Below are positions 1 to 9,196 of a stretch of 11,385 bases of DNA, one piece after another. The translations under genes and the position numbers were made by a program. Location of the stretch: contig CAZIRF010000061.1 in assembly GCA_964541755.1 (NCBI GenBank), positions 1-11,385 of the forward strand. Reading direction: 5' to 3'. Each line of letters starts with the position of its first letter. Within the stretch, counting starts at the first letter, position 1. This DNA is from CAZIRF01 sp964541755 (GTDB lineage: Bacteria; Spirochaetota; Spirochaetia; Treponematales; Breznakiellaceae). A model generated the notes under the pieces. The model saw only the letters and a list, made by a program, of their open reading frames with translations. It was not told the origin of the DNA and ran no database searches.

Positions 1-1
1 A

Positions 2-3000
2 TTATACAATACCAAGGTGAGCTTGGATTCTTTATTTTTTATACGGATTCAGGTTGAAGAGTTTCTCCCCGACACCTTGGCCATAACGGCCTATCTCGAG
101 CCCCAGTCCATATCCGGCTGGGTTCACCCCGGTGAGTTCTCTGCACATGTCCAGGTCAAAAACCTCTTTGGCACCCCTGCCTCCGGTAACAGTGTAAAAG
201 CCCAAATCGAGCTTGATCCCGGGTATCGCAGCTTTCGCCAGTATCGTGAATGGCGTTTCAACGATCCCCTTATCAAAGGCTCTTCCTATCAGGAGTTTTT
301 GGGTACCGAGACAACGGAGGATGACGGGACCTGCAACTTCCACTTCGATGTCGGGAAATTCGAGCGGGCCAGTTACCGCATGCGCTTCTACACCGAGGCC
401 TTCGAGAAGGACAGCGGGCGCAAGGTTTCGAGCGAAACGAGCGTCTATGTGAGCCCCCTCGACTACCTCGTCGGCTGGAAGGCCGACACCTCCCTCTCCT
501 GGATTAAACGCGGGGCTGGGGGAAAAATTGATTTTATCGCCATTGACAAGGATCTCAAGAAAGTTGCGGTCAAAGACCTCGTGTTCACCCTTAACGAGAA
601 GCGCTGGGTTTCGGTTCTGGTGCGCCAAAACTCGGGGGTTTACAAGTATGAGTCGGTGCGGCGCACCGAGCTTGTCAAGGAAGAGACCCTCGCCATCGCG
701 GCAGAGGGCCTGACCTGGAAGATTCCAAGCAACGCAGCGGGTGATTTCGAGCTCGTCATTACGGGACCCGATGGTCTGGTCTACAATCGGCTCGAGTACT
801 CTGTAGCCGATCAAAAAAACACGAGCCGCAGCCTTACCCGGACCGCGGCCCTCGATATCAGTCTTGATAAAACCGATTACCGCAATGGTGAAGGGATCCA
901 GCTCATGATCAAGGCCCCCTACGCCGGATCCGGGCTCATCACCATCGAGCGTGACAAGGTCTATACCTACAAGTGGTTCCAAGCCACGGGGACGAGCAGC
1001 GTCCAGACCATTCGGGTCCCGGGCGATCTCGAGGGAAACGGGTATGTTTCCGTTCTCTTCCTGCGCGCGGCCGACTCCCCCGAAGTCTTCATGCCGCCCC
1101 TCTCCTACGCGACGGTCCCCTTCTCGGTGAGCAAAGAAAGCCATATGGCAAAGATCACCCTTTCTTTCCCCGACGAAGCAAAACCGGGTAGCGATTTCCC
1201 CATTACCTTCTCGACGCAAGAGCCGGGCAAGATTATCCTCTACGCAGTCGATGAGGGCATCCTCCAGCGGGCCGGCTATCAGCTGCCAGATCCGATTGCC
1301 CACTTCTTCCGCAAGAGGGCCCTCGAAGTGCAGACGAATCAAACCCTCGATTTGCTCTTGCCCGAATTCAATATAGTGCAGTCATTGGCGGCCATGGGTG
1401 GTGGCGGGGGCTACGAGGATGAGGCGCTGAGTCGCAACCTCAATCCCTTCAAGCGCCGCCGTGACGAGCCGGTTGCCTGGTGGTCGGGGGTGGTCGATTC
1501 GGGGCCCGAGGCCCGGACCCTCAATTACCGTATACCGGGACACTTCAACGGGAGCCTTCGCATCATGGCGGTTGCGGCCAACAGTGAACGGGTGGGAGCC
1601 GTGAGCGAGCGGGCTCTCGTGCGTGACGACTTCATTATCATGCCCAATGCCCCCACCCAAGCGGCCCCCGGGGATGAATTCCAGGTGGCGGTTACTGTTA
1701 CCAATCTTCTGGAAGGATCAGGCCCGGATGCCCGGCTCGTATTCACGGTTGAGGGCGACGAGCGTCTTGAAGTGCAAGGGGAGAACACATACACCCTTCA
1801 AATCCCCGAGGGGAAGGACGAGACCGTTCGCCTTCGGGTCAAGGCCACGGGTAAGGTAGGGGCCGCAGAGCTTTCGTACCGTGTGTCCGGCGGCAAGGCC
1901 CTTTCGAAGGCGGCTTCCTCCTTGAGTGTGCGCCCCATCACCCCTTACCGGGTTTCTCTCTTCTCCGGGACAACGGGGCGTGACGCCAGCATACCCCTCG
2001 AGCGTACGCTCTACACAGAATTTGCCAAACGGGAGGCGGCGTTCTCCTGGCTCCCCCTCTCGCTTGCCGGGGGGCTCAAATTCTTCCTTGAGACCTATCC
2101 CTATGGCTGCAGCGAGCAGGTGACGAGCGCCGTCTGGCCGCTTCTGTATCCGCAGTTGCAGAGGGAGTTCTCTGTTACCCGTGCCGAGATAAAGGCTTCG
2201 GTGTCCCGTGTGGTTGACATACTCCAAGCCCGTCAGCGTTCCGATGGGAGCTTGGGTATTTGGACAGTACGCTCCTGGTCGCATCCCTTTGTGGATGCCT
2301 ACTGTGCCCACTTCCTTACCGAAGCCCGGGCCCAGGAACTCTACGTCCCGGAGGCCTTCTTTGACCGCCTCCTTTCGGCCCTCAGACGTCATGCAAGCAG
2401 TGATGATGTGTCCAACGATCACCGCGCCTACGCCATTTACATCCTTACCCTTAACGGGGAGCGAACGGGATCCCTCATGGAGTCGCTCAAGGACAGCATG
2501 CGGCGCGACAAGTGGCGTGAAGACGGTCTTGCAAACCTCTACCTCGCCGGCAGCCACGCCCTTCTTCAGCAGGAAAAAGAGGCGTTGAAACTCTTCTGGC
2601 TTATCAAGCTGCGCAATGCGCGCGACGAGAACTGGTACTACATGGACAGCCTCGCCTTCAATTCCATCTATCTCACCATGATTTCGCGTCACTTGCCGGA
2701 GCGTCTCAAGGACATACAGGATGAATTGCTCATGTCGATGGCACAGGAGCTCGAGGGACAACGCTTTACGAGTATTTCCGCCAACTGGGCACTCATGGGT
2801 ATTGACGCCTTCCTCAAGGCAGCGCCCCCGCCCGCCGAGGCAAAAATCTCGCTGAGTGAGGTTCTTGCCGACAAGAGTAAACGCGAGCTCGCCCTTGAGG
2901 GCACTGCGGCCTGGACCGCCGGCTTTTCTGCGGATGCAAAGGCCCTTGCCTTCAAGAATCGCGAAAAGCTCAATATCTTCTTCCAGGTTATGGTAGCGGG

Positions 3001-3451
3001 CTTTGACCGCGAGGCCCCACAGAAGGCCATAGCCAACGGTATCGAGGTCTTCCGGACCTTTAACGATGCCGATGGGCGGGCCCTGCCGGGTGCGCAGCTG
3101 GGTGACGAGGTTTGGGTTACCTTGACCTTCCACAGTCTGGGGGCTTCCCCGATTGGGGATGTTGCCCTCGTCGATCTCCTGCCTTCCGGCCTCGAAGCCG
3201 ATATCGATTCCATACGCAATGGAGAGGGCGAGGATGGCTGGACGCCCGACTACATTGATATACGCGAGGATCGCCTCGTTGTCTTTGGACGGGTACCCGA
3301 AAAAGCGACAACCTGGCGCTACAAGACTCGGGCCATAACGACCGGCAACTTCATTACGCCACCGCCCTTTGCCGAGGCCCTGTATGACAAGGCAATTTGG
3401 GCACTGGGAACGGCGGGACGTTTCCCGATTGGTGAAGTTGACGGGAAATGA
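2..3451 (+). CDS. Bacterial alpha-2-macroglobulin, C-terminal part (5' end outside window)
   Basis: This is a broad-spectrum protease trap of the periplasm or outer envelope. When a protease cuts its bait region, an internal thioester is exposed and covalently captures the attacker. The frame is open to the left edge with no stop, and the visible part begins inside a macroglobulin domain (VEEF at about residue 13), so the GTG at 17 is not taken as the start; roughly the N-terminal third should lie upstream. Counting from that GTG, MG-type beta domains fill about 1-450. AVDEGIL and the PDP-HFF-KRAL block are typical of bacterial A2Ms. A glycine run (461-465) followed by KRRR (479-482) is the probable bait segment. 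FNGSLRIMAVA marks the conserved A2M domain. The thioester motif CSEQ is at 698-701 (nt 2108-2119). A helical thioester domain follows to about 970, then a C-terminal beta domain. The stop overlaps the pbpC start (ATGA), so the two are probably cotranscribed. The family call is secure; secretion mode cannot be seen. Confidence 0.95.
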   Translation, partial: LYNTKVSLDSLFFIRIQVEEFLPDTLAITAYLEPQSISGWVHPGEFSAHVQVKNLFGTPASGNSVKAQIELDPGYRSFRQYREWRFNDPLIKGSSYQEFLGTETTEDDGTCNFHFDVGKFERASYRMRFYTEAFEKDSGRKVSSETSVYVSPLDYLVGWKADTSLSWIKRGAGGKIDFIAIDKDLKKVAVKDLVFTLNEKRWVSVLVRQNSGVYKYESVRRTELVKEETLAIAAEGLTWKIPSNAAGDFELVITGPDGLVYNRLEYSVADQKNTSRSLTRTAALDISLDKTDYRNGEGIQLMIKAPYAGSGLITIERDKVYTYKWFQATGTSSVQTIRVPGDLEGNGYVSVLFLRAADSPEVFMPPLSYATVPFSVSKESHMAKITLSFPDEAKPGSDFPITFSTQEPGKIILYAVDEGILQRAGYQLPDPIAHFFRKRALEVQTNQTLDLLLPEFNIVQSLAAMGGGGGYEDEALSRNLNPFKRRRDEPVAWWSGVVDSGPEARTLNYRIPGHFNGSLRIMAVAANSERVGAVSERALVRDDFIIMPNAPTQAAPGDEFQVAVTVTNLLEGSGPDARLVFTVEGDERLEVQGENTYTLQIPEGKDETVRLRVKATGKVGAAELSYRVSGGKALSKAASSLSVRPITPYRVSLFSGTTGRDASIPLERTLYTEFAKREAAFSWLPLSLAGGLKFFLETYPYGCSEQVTSAVWPLLYPQLQREFSVTRAEIKASVSRVVDILQARQRSDGSLGIWTVRSWSHPFVDAYCAHFLTEARAQELYVPEAFFDRLLSALRRHASSDDVSNDHRAYAIYILTLNGERTGSLMESLKDSMRRDKWREDGLANLYLAGSHALLQQEKEALKLFWLIKLRNARDENWYYMDSLAFNSIYLTMISRHLPERLKDIQDELLMSMAQELEGQRFTSISANWALMGIDAFLKAAPPPAEAKISLSEVLADKSKRELALEGTAAWTAGFSADAKALAFKNREKLNIFFQVMVAGFDREAPQKAIANGIEVFRTFNDADGRALPGAQLGDEVWVTLTFHSLGASPIGDVALVDLLPSGLEADIDSIRNGEGEDGWTPDYIDIREDRLVVFGRVPEKATTWRYKTRAITTGNFITPPPFAEALYDKAIWALGTAGRFPIGEVDGK

Positions 3452-5994
3452 ATCGAGTCTCTTTCTTTGAAAAGCGGGGGCGGTGCTGTGCCATCGCCCT
3501 GGCGCTTTTCCTTGTCTCTATTGCGTTCTGCGCGTGTGCGACGGTCTTTTTTACCGCCATGGACCGCGGGACCAGTTGGTCCCGTGCGGTCTTTGACCGT
3601 CATGGAGCCCTGCTCAACCTCCCGCTCGCCGCGGATGAACGCTATCGCCTCAAAGTTCCTCTTGCAGATTATCCTCCCGAGCTCATAGAGGCCGTACTCC
3701 TCCAGGAGGATCGACGTTTTTACCGACATGTGGGAGTGGATCCTGCGGCCCTTGTACGGTCGGCCTGGACGACTTGGGTCAAACGGGAGCGGCGAATGGG
3801 GGCATCAACAATAACGATGCAGCTCGCTCGCTTGCGAAACGGGCTCTATACCAAATCTGTTCGGGGGAAGCTCCATCAGATTATCCGGGCCATATTCCTC
3901 GAGATATGTTTCTCCAAGGATGAGATTCTCGAAGCCTATCTGAACCGTGCCCCCATGGGGGGGAACATAGAGGGCTATGCAACGGCGAGTTGGTATTACT
4001 TTGGCAAGCGCCCGCGCGACCTTACCCTTTCGCAACGGCTCTCTTTGGTGGTGATTCCGCAAAACCCGCAGGCGCGGGCTCCGTCGCGGGTGCCCGACGG
4101 GGAGGCCTTCATGGCGGCGAGGGCGGTGCTCTATGCCTCCTGGCTGGCCGAACACCCCGATGACGCTGTTTTTGCAAGCGAGTTGTCGCTGCCTCCCCAC
4201 CTTGTTCTCTCCTTTCCGGCCCGGGCTCCCCACCACAGCGAGCTCCTTGCCCGTCTTGCAGCGCAAGAAGAACGGGAGGGGGGGGGCTTGAAGTCGCGCT
4301 ATGGCCTGATACGCGGCCGTATAGAGAGTACCCTGGATCTTGCCCGGCAGGACCTCGTGGAGGCAGCTGTTGAACAGCACCTGCGAGAGTTCCAGTCCTT
4401 CGGGGTGCGTAATGCGAGTCTCCTCCTCGTCGATCACCGCACGGGCGAAGTGCGCGCCGCCGTGGGGTCGGCTGATTGGCACAATCTGTCCATACAGGGC
4501 ATGGTAAACGGCAATCTTGCCAGACGCTCGCCCGGTTCTACCCTCAAGCCCTTTATCTATGGCCTTGCCCTCGATGCGGGGCTCATTCATCCCTTTACCA
4601 TGCTGCGCGACAGCCCCATGAGTTTTAACGAGTACAGCCCCGACAACTTCCAGTCCATTTTCAAGGGGCCGGTTTCGGCGACCGAGGCCCTCTGCTCGAG
4701 CCGGAACATCCCGGCGGTCGCCCTTGAGCGGGAGCTTCGCCAGGGTGCATCCCATACAGGCCTCTACCAGCTGCTTGAGGCGGCCGGGGTCCAGGGGCTC
4801 AAGGGGGAGGATCACTATGGCCTGTCCATTGTTTTGGGCAGCGCAGAGCTCTCCATGGTGGAGCTTGTCGCCCTCTATGCCGCCCTGGCCAATGGTGGTG
4901 TTCAAACCCCTCTCGTCCTGTCGCGTGCGCCGTATACAAGACTGGGGCGGCGTGCCCGCATCCTTTCGAAGGAGGCTGCGTGGGTTGTGCAGCGCATGCT
5001 GGAGGAGAACCCGCCGGTCGAGAAGCTGCGTCCGGCGACGAGCCAGGGGGTGCCGGTGGCGTGGAAGACCGGGACATCAATCGGGTTCAAAGACGCCTGG
5101 TCCATTGCCCTTTTCGACCGCTATGTCCTTGCAGTCTGGGTGGGTAACTTTGACGGAACCGGAAACAACAGTTTTGTTGGGCGTCATATAGCTGCGCCCC
5201 TTATGTTCCAGGTCATCGACAGTATTTTGGCCGAAACCCCCGATACCGATCGCTTCGTCTCTGCCCCCCATCCCGAGGGTGTCAGGCGGGTTGCCGTCTG
5301 CCCCGTTTCGGGCGGTATCCCCGGTGAGGATTGTCCCTACCGCGAGGAGACTTGGTTTATTCCGGGGGTCTCCCCCATCGACCGCTGTTCCATCCATCGC
5401 GCCGTCTGGGTCGATACCGAAACCGGTTACCGCAGCGAGGCGCGGAGCGGGCCGCATATCAAACGCGTCGTGCGTGAGTTTTGGCCCTCGGATCTCATGG
5501 CCCTCTTCGAGGCGGCGGGACTTCCACGTCTCGTGCCGCCCCAGTGGCCGCCGGATGAGCCGAGCCTTGCCGGTGGACGCACCGGTTTCCCTCCCCGTAT
5601 TGTGAGCCCTCTTAACGGAATGGCCTATGTCCTTTCACCCGAGGCTGATCGTTCCGCTTCGGCTCGACCGCAGGAGGGATCCCTTGCCGCAGTGCCTGGG
5701 GCGGTCCGGCTTTCGGAAGGGGGCGCAGACCCCGTAGCCGGTTCCGAGATCGCCCTGCGTGCCTACGCCGACGCAGACGTCAAGGAGCTCTATTGGTTTG
5801 CCAATGAGCGCTTTTTGGGCCGTACCGGGGCCAATGAGGTTCTCCTCTGGCGCCCCGTGCCCGGAGCCTGGGCCATTACCGTAGTCGATGGACGGGGGCG
5901 CAGCGACGCACGAGACATTGTCGTGGAAACACACGCCCAACAATTCAATCCCGGTCGATGGCAGGGCGAACGCTCGAACCCTCCGGGGTCTTGA
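3448..5994 (+). CDS. pbpC: Penicillin-binding protein 1C (bifunctional glycosyltransferase/transpeptidase)
   Basis: This class A PBP polymerises lipid II glycan strands and cross-links stem peptides on the outer face of the inner membrane. A short basic N-terminus and one hydrophobic segment (about 13-38) anchor it. The GT51 domain (about 55-230) has catalytic Glu87 in ED-RFYRH-G (87-96) and the PBP1C-style GASTITMQ (118-125). The transpeptidase domain has S364-TLK, SRN (418-420) and KTGTS (540-544), all intact. A C-terminal beta domain of the BiPBP_C type spans about 714-830, the mark of PBP1C rather than PBP1A/1B. At 848 aa it is somewhat longer than E. coli PbpC (770 aa as I recall); part of the excess is a Ser/Ala/Gly-rich insert near 731-765. 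The ATG overlaps the A2M stop and has only a weak Shine-Dalgarno (GGGA at 3443-3446), so translation is probably coupled. The A2M-PbpC pairing is known from E. coli and many diderms. The last 16 codons overlap sbcC on the other strand. Confidence 0.96.
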   Translation: MNRVSFFEKRGRCCAIALALFLVSIAFCACATVFFTAMDRGTSWSRAVFDRHGALLNLPLAADERYRLKVPLADYPPELIEAVLLQEDRRFYRHVGVDPAALVRSAWTTWVKRERRMGASTITMQLARLRNGLYTKSVRGKLHQIIRAIFLEICFSKDEILEAYLNRAPMGGNIEGYATASWYYFGKRPRDLTLSQRLSLVVIPQNPQARAPSRVPDGEAFMAARAVLYASWLAEHPDDAVFASELSLPPHLVLSFPARAPHHSELLARLAAQEEREGGGLKSRYGLIRGRIESTLDLARQDLVEAAVEQHLREFQSFGVRNASLLLVDHRTGEVRAAVGSADWHNLSIQGMVNGNLARRSPGSTLKPFIYGLALDAGLIHPFTMLRDSPMSFNEYSPDNFQSIFKGPVSATEALCSSRNIPAVALERELRQGASHTGLYQLLEAAGVQGLKGEDHYGLSIVLGSAELSMVELVALYAALANGGVQTPLVLSRAPYTRLGRRARILSKEAAWVVQRMLEENPPVEKLRPATSQGVPVAWKTGTSIGFKDAWSIALFDRYVLAVWVGNFDGTGNNSFVGRHIAAPLMFQVIDSILAETPDTDRFVSAPHPEGVRRVAVCPVSGGIPGEDCPYREETWFIPGVSPIDRCSIHRAVWVDTETGYRSEARSGPHIKRVVREFWPSDLMALFEAAGLPRLVPPQWPPDEPSLAGGRTGFPPRIVSPLNGMAYVLSPEADRSASARPQEGSLAAVPGAVRLSEGGADPVAGSEIALRAYADADVKELYWFANERFLGRTGANEVLLWRPVPGAWAITVVDGRGRSDARDIVVETHAQQFNPGRWQGERSNPPGS
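4278..4286 (+). repeat. G9 homopolymer inside pbpC
   Basis: Nine consecutive G residues encode the end of Glu277 and Gly278-Gly280, in the linker between the glycosyltransferase and transpeptidase domains of PbpC. Loss of one G would give GCT TGA and stop at once. Gain of one G reads about 30 codons further in a wrong frame to a TGA. Tracts of this length are prone to slippage in replication, but whether this one varies cannot be seen here. Confidence 0.9.
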
Positions 5995-8900
5995 TAACCT
6001 CAATCCGTGAAGGAATGCGGGTACGCATCTCGCCCACGTGCGAGATAAGCCCCACCATGCGGTGGTCCCGTATTTCATCGAGGATGTTCAGCGCCTGCTC
6101 CAGGCTCTGTTCGTCCAGGCTCCCGAAGCCTTCGTCGATAAAGAGGGCATCGAGGCGGATGCCGCCAGAGCGGTTCTGGATGGAGTCGGCCAATCCAAGG
6201 GCGAGGCTGATGGAGGCCATGAAGCTTTCGCCCCCGGAGAGGGTGGCGCAGGGACGCGTCTTTCCCGTACAGGCGTCCCATACGGCGAGGTCCAGTCCGG
6301 TGAGCCCGGTTCGGCGACCGTTGTCGCTGTCGACCATCAGGCGGTAGCGCCCCTCGGACATCTTTTCAAGGCGCTTTGATGCGAAGGCCGTAACTTCCCG
6401 CAGGTACATTCCCATAAGCCAGGCGTCAAAGGCTTTTTTACTCGCGTTTGTCCCCCCCAGATCCCGGTAAAGCCGGTCATATTCGGCGGCCTCACGGGAA
6501 AGGCGGCTCCAGCGCTCACGGGCTTCGGCGTGCTCGCGACCCTGTCGTTCCAAGTTGGCGATACGATCCCGGATGCGATCTCGTTCGGCCTGTAGCTCAA
6601 CGAGCGATTCGCCCAGCTGTTCCCGCTCTTTGTCGCAGTGTTTGAGTATGGCGACGATTGTCTCTTGGGCGGGTTCGGGACGGTCGCTGGAGAATTCCGG
6701 GGGGGCTGGGGGTATTCCCTCTTTCAACAGGGGCGGGAGCGCCTTCAGAATTCCTTCGAGGGCTGCAAGGGCGCTTGCCTCACCGCGCTGCCGTTCATCG
6801 CGCAGTGTCCGCCCCGCTTCGAGCTTTTTCTCATGCTGTCGAATTACTTCTTCAAAAGCGTCTCTCGTGGCAAGCGTCGCAAGGGCCTGTTCCAGTTCCC
6901 CCTCATTGGCAAAGGGGCTCTGGTTGAGTGCCTCATTAAAGGCCGACTCTGCTCGAAGGCAGGATTCTTCGTTCTCCATGCAGAGCTTGTCCGCGTTTTC
7001 TCCGCGTTTTTGCGCGGCGGCCAGGGACTCGATCGCAGCCTCCATATTCTTTTCAATAGCGATGATACGCTGTGAAAGTGCCTCTTCGGCTTTGCCGATA
7101 CGCCCGCGCGCTTCGTCGCCCGTTTCGGCTCCTGCACACAGCGGCGAGTCGAGGATTTTTTTCCGCTTGGCAGAGAGGGTTGCAAGTGCGGTTTCCAGGA
7201 CGGCCAGGCGGGGAGCTCGTATGGTTTCTGCCCGGTCCAGACCCTGTCGTTCGGCCGTGAGCCGGTCGCGCAAAAGGCGGAGCTCGTTGATGCGGGAGCC
7301 CGCTTTCCCCGCTTCCTTGTGCGGGCCGGTGAGCTCGTTGAGCTCGGTGGTAATCGCTTCGCGCTCCTGTTCGAGCATGGTGCGAAGCCTGATGCTGCCA
7401 TCGGCCCCTTTGCGGGCTTCGGCGAGCGCCCGATCGTCTGCTCCGGCGGGAGCGGGGCCCTGTCGTTCCCGCTCGTTCTGGTAGCGTTTGTACTCGTCCC
7501 GTGCGAGTTGCAGTTCTGCTTCGAGGCGCGCAAGTTCGTTCTGATTGTGCCGCAGCACTTTATCCGCCTCGTGCAGCGCCTCCTCATCCTCGTCGACGCT
7601 GCCACCCGGGGCGGCTGCCGGCAATGGGTGCTCGATGGCGCCACAGACGGGGCAGGGGGCCCCCTTTTCCAGAGAAGCCGCGAGCCGGGCTGCAAGGCGG
7701 GCTGACTGCTTCGCGTCGAGGCCCTCTTTGAGCGTCTGTAGCGTGGATTGGCTCTCTTCCAGGGCGGGAAGCAGGGCTTCTTTTCGCCTGGCCAGATCCT
7801 TGCCCAGGGCGGCGGTACGATCGAGCTCCTTTTGTATGCGGGCATGCTCTCTTGCCCAGTCAACGAGCGGGTTGAGCGTGTCGAGACGGGCCCTTTTTTC
7901 ACTGATAATTCTGCCCAGTTCTTCGAGTTTTCCGGCGATCGGCAGCAGGGTTCGCTCCTCGTCAAGCAGGGCTTCTTCGCGGCGGGCGAGCTCCGCAAGG
8001 TCTCTGTGGGTCGCTTCTGTCTCGTTCTTTAGCCGATCGCGTTCTGCCAGTGCCTTGGCGCTCTCCTCTTCTTCCCTGCCGAGCTCTTCGAGGGCTTTTT
8101 TGTGTTGCGCCAGCTGGGCGATCTCCTTTCGCAAATCATCCAGTGCATCCTTTTCCTTCCGGCTCTCTGCCATACGCCTCTGTGCTTTTTCAAGGGCCTT
8201 TTCTGCTTCCTTTTTTTCCTCCCGGGCCCGCTCGCGTGCCCCTTGCGTCTCTTCCCGGCGCTCTGCAAAGTGCGTGAAGGGTTCTGCTGCGCGTGCACGC
8301 GCGAGTTCATCCTTTTTCCGATCAATGGATTCCTGCTGTGCAAGCGCCTCTGCCAGGGCGTGCTCTGCCTGGGCCAGCCGTTCGCGGGCTTCTGCCAAAG
8401 CCTCCTGGCGTTCCTCGAGGCTACGCCGATATCGTTCGATGCCATCGAGGCTGTCCTTGAGCCGGGAGCGCTTTTCTTCGCTGCTTGCGAGGGTCGCTCG
8501 CTCGCGTTCAAGGACTTTTTCCGGGGATTCGTCGCCGGCGCTTTCTGCACTTCCCTCGAGATCGCGCAGGCGGCGTTCGGCCTCGGCAAGGGCCCCCTTG
8601 AGTTGTCTGCCGCGCTCCTGCGCCAGCTCCTTGACGCGCTCGGCGCGCGCGATGGGGAAGAGTTTCTTGAGAACCTCCCGGCGCTCCTTGGAGTTCTGGC
8701 GCAGGAATTCGGCAAACTCTCCCTGTGGCAGGAGTATGATACGCGAGAACTCTTCGGCCGAAAGCCCGATAAGCCGGGCGACAGTCTCATCAGTCTTGCT
8801 CTTCATCCCCTCGATCTGTTCGAGGCTCCCGTTCGGCATGCGTTCGAAGAGGACAACCTCATCCTCGCTCATACGCATGCCCTGTCCCTTTTTCTTGGGA

Positions 8901-9196
8901 CGCAGCGATGATGGGCTGCGCTCGATGCGCCAGATGCGGGGGCCCAGTGAGAACTCGAGGACGACACGGGGGATGGCCTCTGGCGGGGAAAAGTCGGATT
9001 TCAAGCGGGCCAACTGATCGCGGCGCGGGCCGGGGAGCTTGCCGTAGAGGGCGTAGCAGATGGCGTCGAAGAGGGTGGTTTTGCCCGAGCCGGTCTTGCC
9101 GTGGATAAGGAAGATGTCTCCCAATTCCCCGAAGTTGATGACGGTGTGGTTTGCGAAGGGGCCAATGTGGTCGAGTTCGAGTTTTAATGGCTTCAT
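5945..9196 (-). CDS. sbcC: Exonuclease subunit SbcC (Rad50-like SMC ATPase)
   Basis: This is the ATPase subunit of the SbcCD complex, the bacterial Rad50-Mre11. It opens and closes on DNA ends so that SbcD can cut hairpins, palindrome-derived structures and protein-blocked ends. The 1083 aa match the family (E. coli about 1048). The N-terminal ATPase lobe has Walker A GKTGSGKT (33-40) and the Q-loop Gln158 in LLPQGEF. A long charged coiled coil (about 175-500) leads to the zinc hook CPVC (515-518), which dimerises two molecules through one zinc, and the return coil spans about 530-880. The C-terminal lobe has signature LSGGE (986-990), Walker B LFIDEGFGSLDE (1018-1029) and the H-loop His1053. 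All catalytic elements are present. The ATG lies within the sbcD stop (ATGA). A good Shine-Dalgarno (GGAGG, complement of 9204-9208, 7 nt before the ATG) sits inside the sbcD end. The 3' end runs 50 bp into pbpC. Confidence 0.97.
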   Translation of the reverse strand: MKPLKLELDHIGPFANHTVINFGELGDIFLIHGKTGSGKTTLFDAICYALYGKLPGPRRDQLARLKSDFSPPEAIPRVVLEFSLGPRIWRIERSPSSLRPKKKGQGMRMSEDEVVLFERMPNGSLEQIEGMKSKTDETVARLIGLSAEEFSRIILLPQGEFAEFLRQNSKERREVLKKLFPIARAERVKELAQERGRQLKGALAEAERRLRDLEGSAESAGDESPEKVLERERATLASSEEKRSRLKDSLDGIERYRRSLEERQEALAEARERLAQAEHALAEALAQQESIDRKKDELARARAAEPFTHFAERREETQGARERAREEKKEAEKALEKAQRRMAESRKEKDALDDLRKEIAQLAQHKKALEELGREEEESAKALAERDRLKNETEATHRDLAELARREEALLDEERTLLPIAGKLEELGRIISEKRARLDTLNPLVDWAREHARIQKELDRTAALGKDLARRKEALLPALEESQSTLQTLKEGLDAKQSARLAARLAASLEKGAPCPVCGAIEHPLPAAAPGGSVDEDEEALHEADKVLRHNQNELARLEAELQLARDEYKRYQNERERQGPAPAGADDRALAEARKGADGSIRLRTMLEQEREAITTELNELTGPHKEAGKAGSRINELRLLRDRLTAERQGLDRAETIRAPRLAVLETALATLSAKRKKILDSPLCAGAETGDEARGRIGKAEEALSQRIIAIEKNMEAAIESLAAAQKRGENADKLCMENEESCLRAESAFNEALNQSPFANEGELEQALATLATRDAFEEVIRQHEKKLEAGRTLRDERQRGEASALAALEGILKALPPLLKEGIPPAPPEFSSDRPEPAQETIVAILKHCDKEREQLGESLVELQAERDRIRDRIANLERQGREHAEARERWSRLSREAAEYDRLYRDLGGTNASKKAFDAWLMGMYLREVTAFASKRLEKMSEGRYRLMVDSDNGRRTGLTGLDLAVWDACTGKTRPCATLSGGESFMASISLALGLADSIQNRSGGIRLDALFIDEGFGSLDEQSLEQALNILDEIRDHRMVGLISHVGEMRTRIPSRIEVIKTPEGSSVRPAIDRD

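Noticed and set aside
32..3133. Long minus-strand open frames (32-1342 and 1718-3133) opposite the A2M gene
   Set aside because: They are antisense to a clearly conserved protein, show no recognisable domain and have composition typical of the complement of a GC-rich gene.
3484..3561. Lipoprotein signal at the PbpC N-terminus (cysteines after a hydrophobic stretch)
   Set aside because: The residues before the cysteines do not fit a lipobox well, and class A PBPs are held by an uncleaved membrane segment.
5950..6000. Hairpin terminator at the pbpC/sbcC junction
   Set aside because: Only short imperfect pairings such as ACCC...GGGT are seen, with no T-run on either strand, and the site is coding on both strands.
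7545..9017. A 490-codon plus-strand frame rich in Ser/Arg opposite sbcC
   Set aside because: It is the complement of the Glu/Ala/Arg-rich coiled-coil codons of SbcC; its low-complexity Ser/Arg content is an artefact of that.
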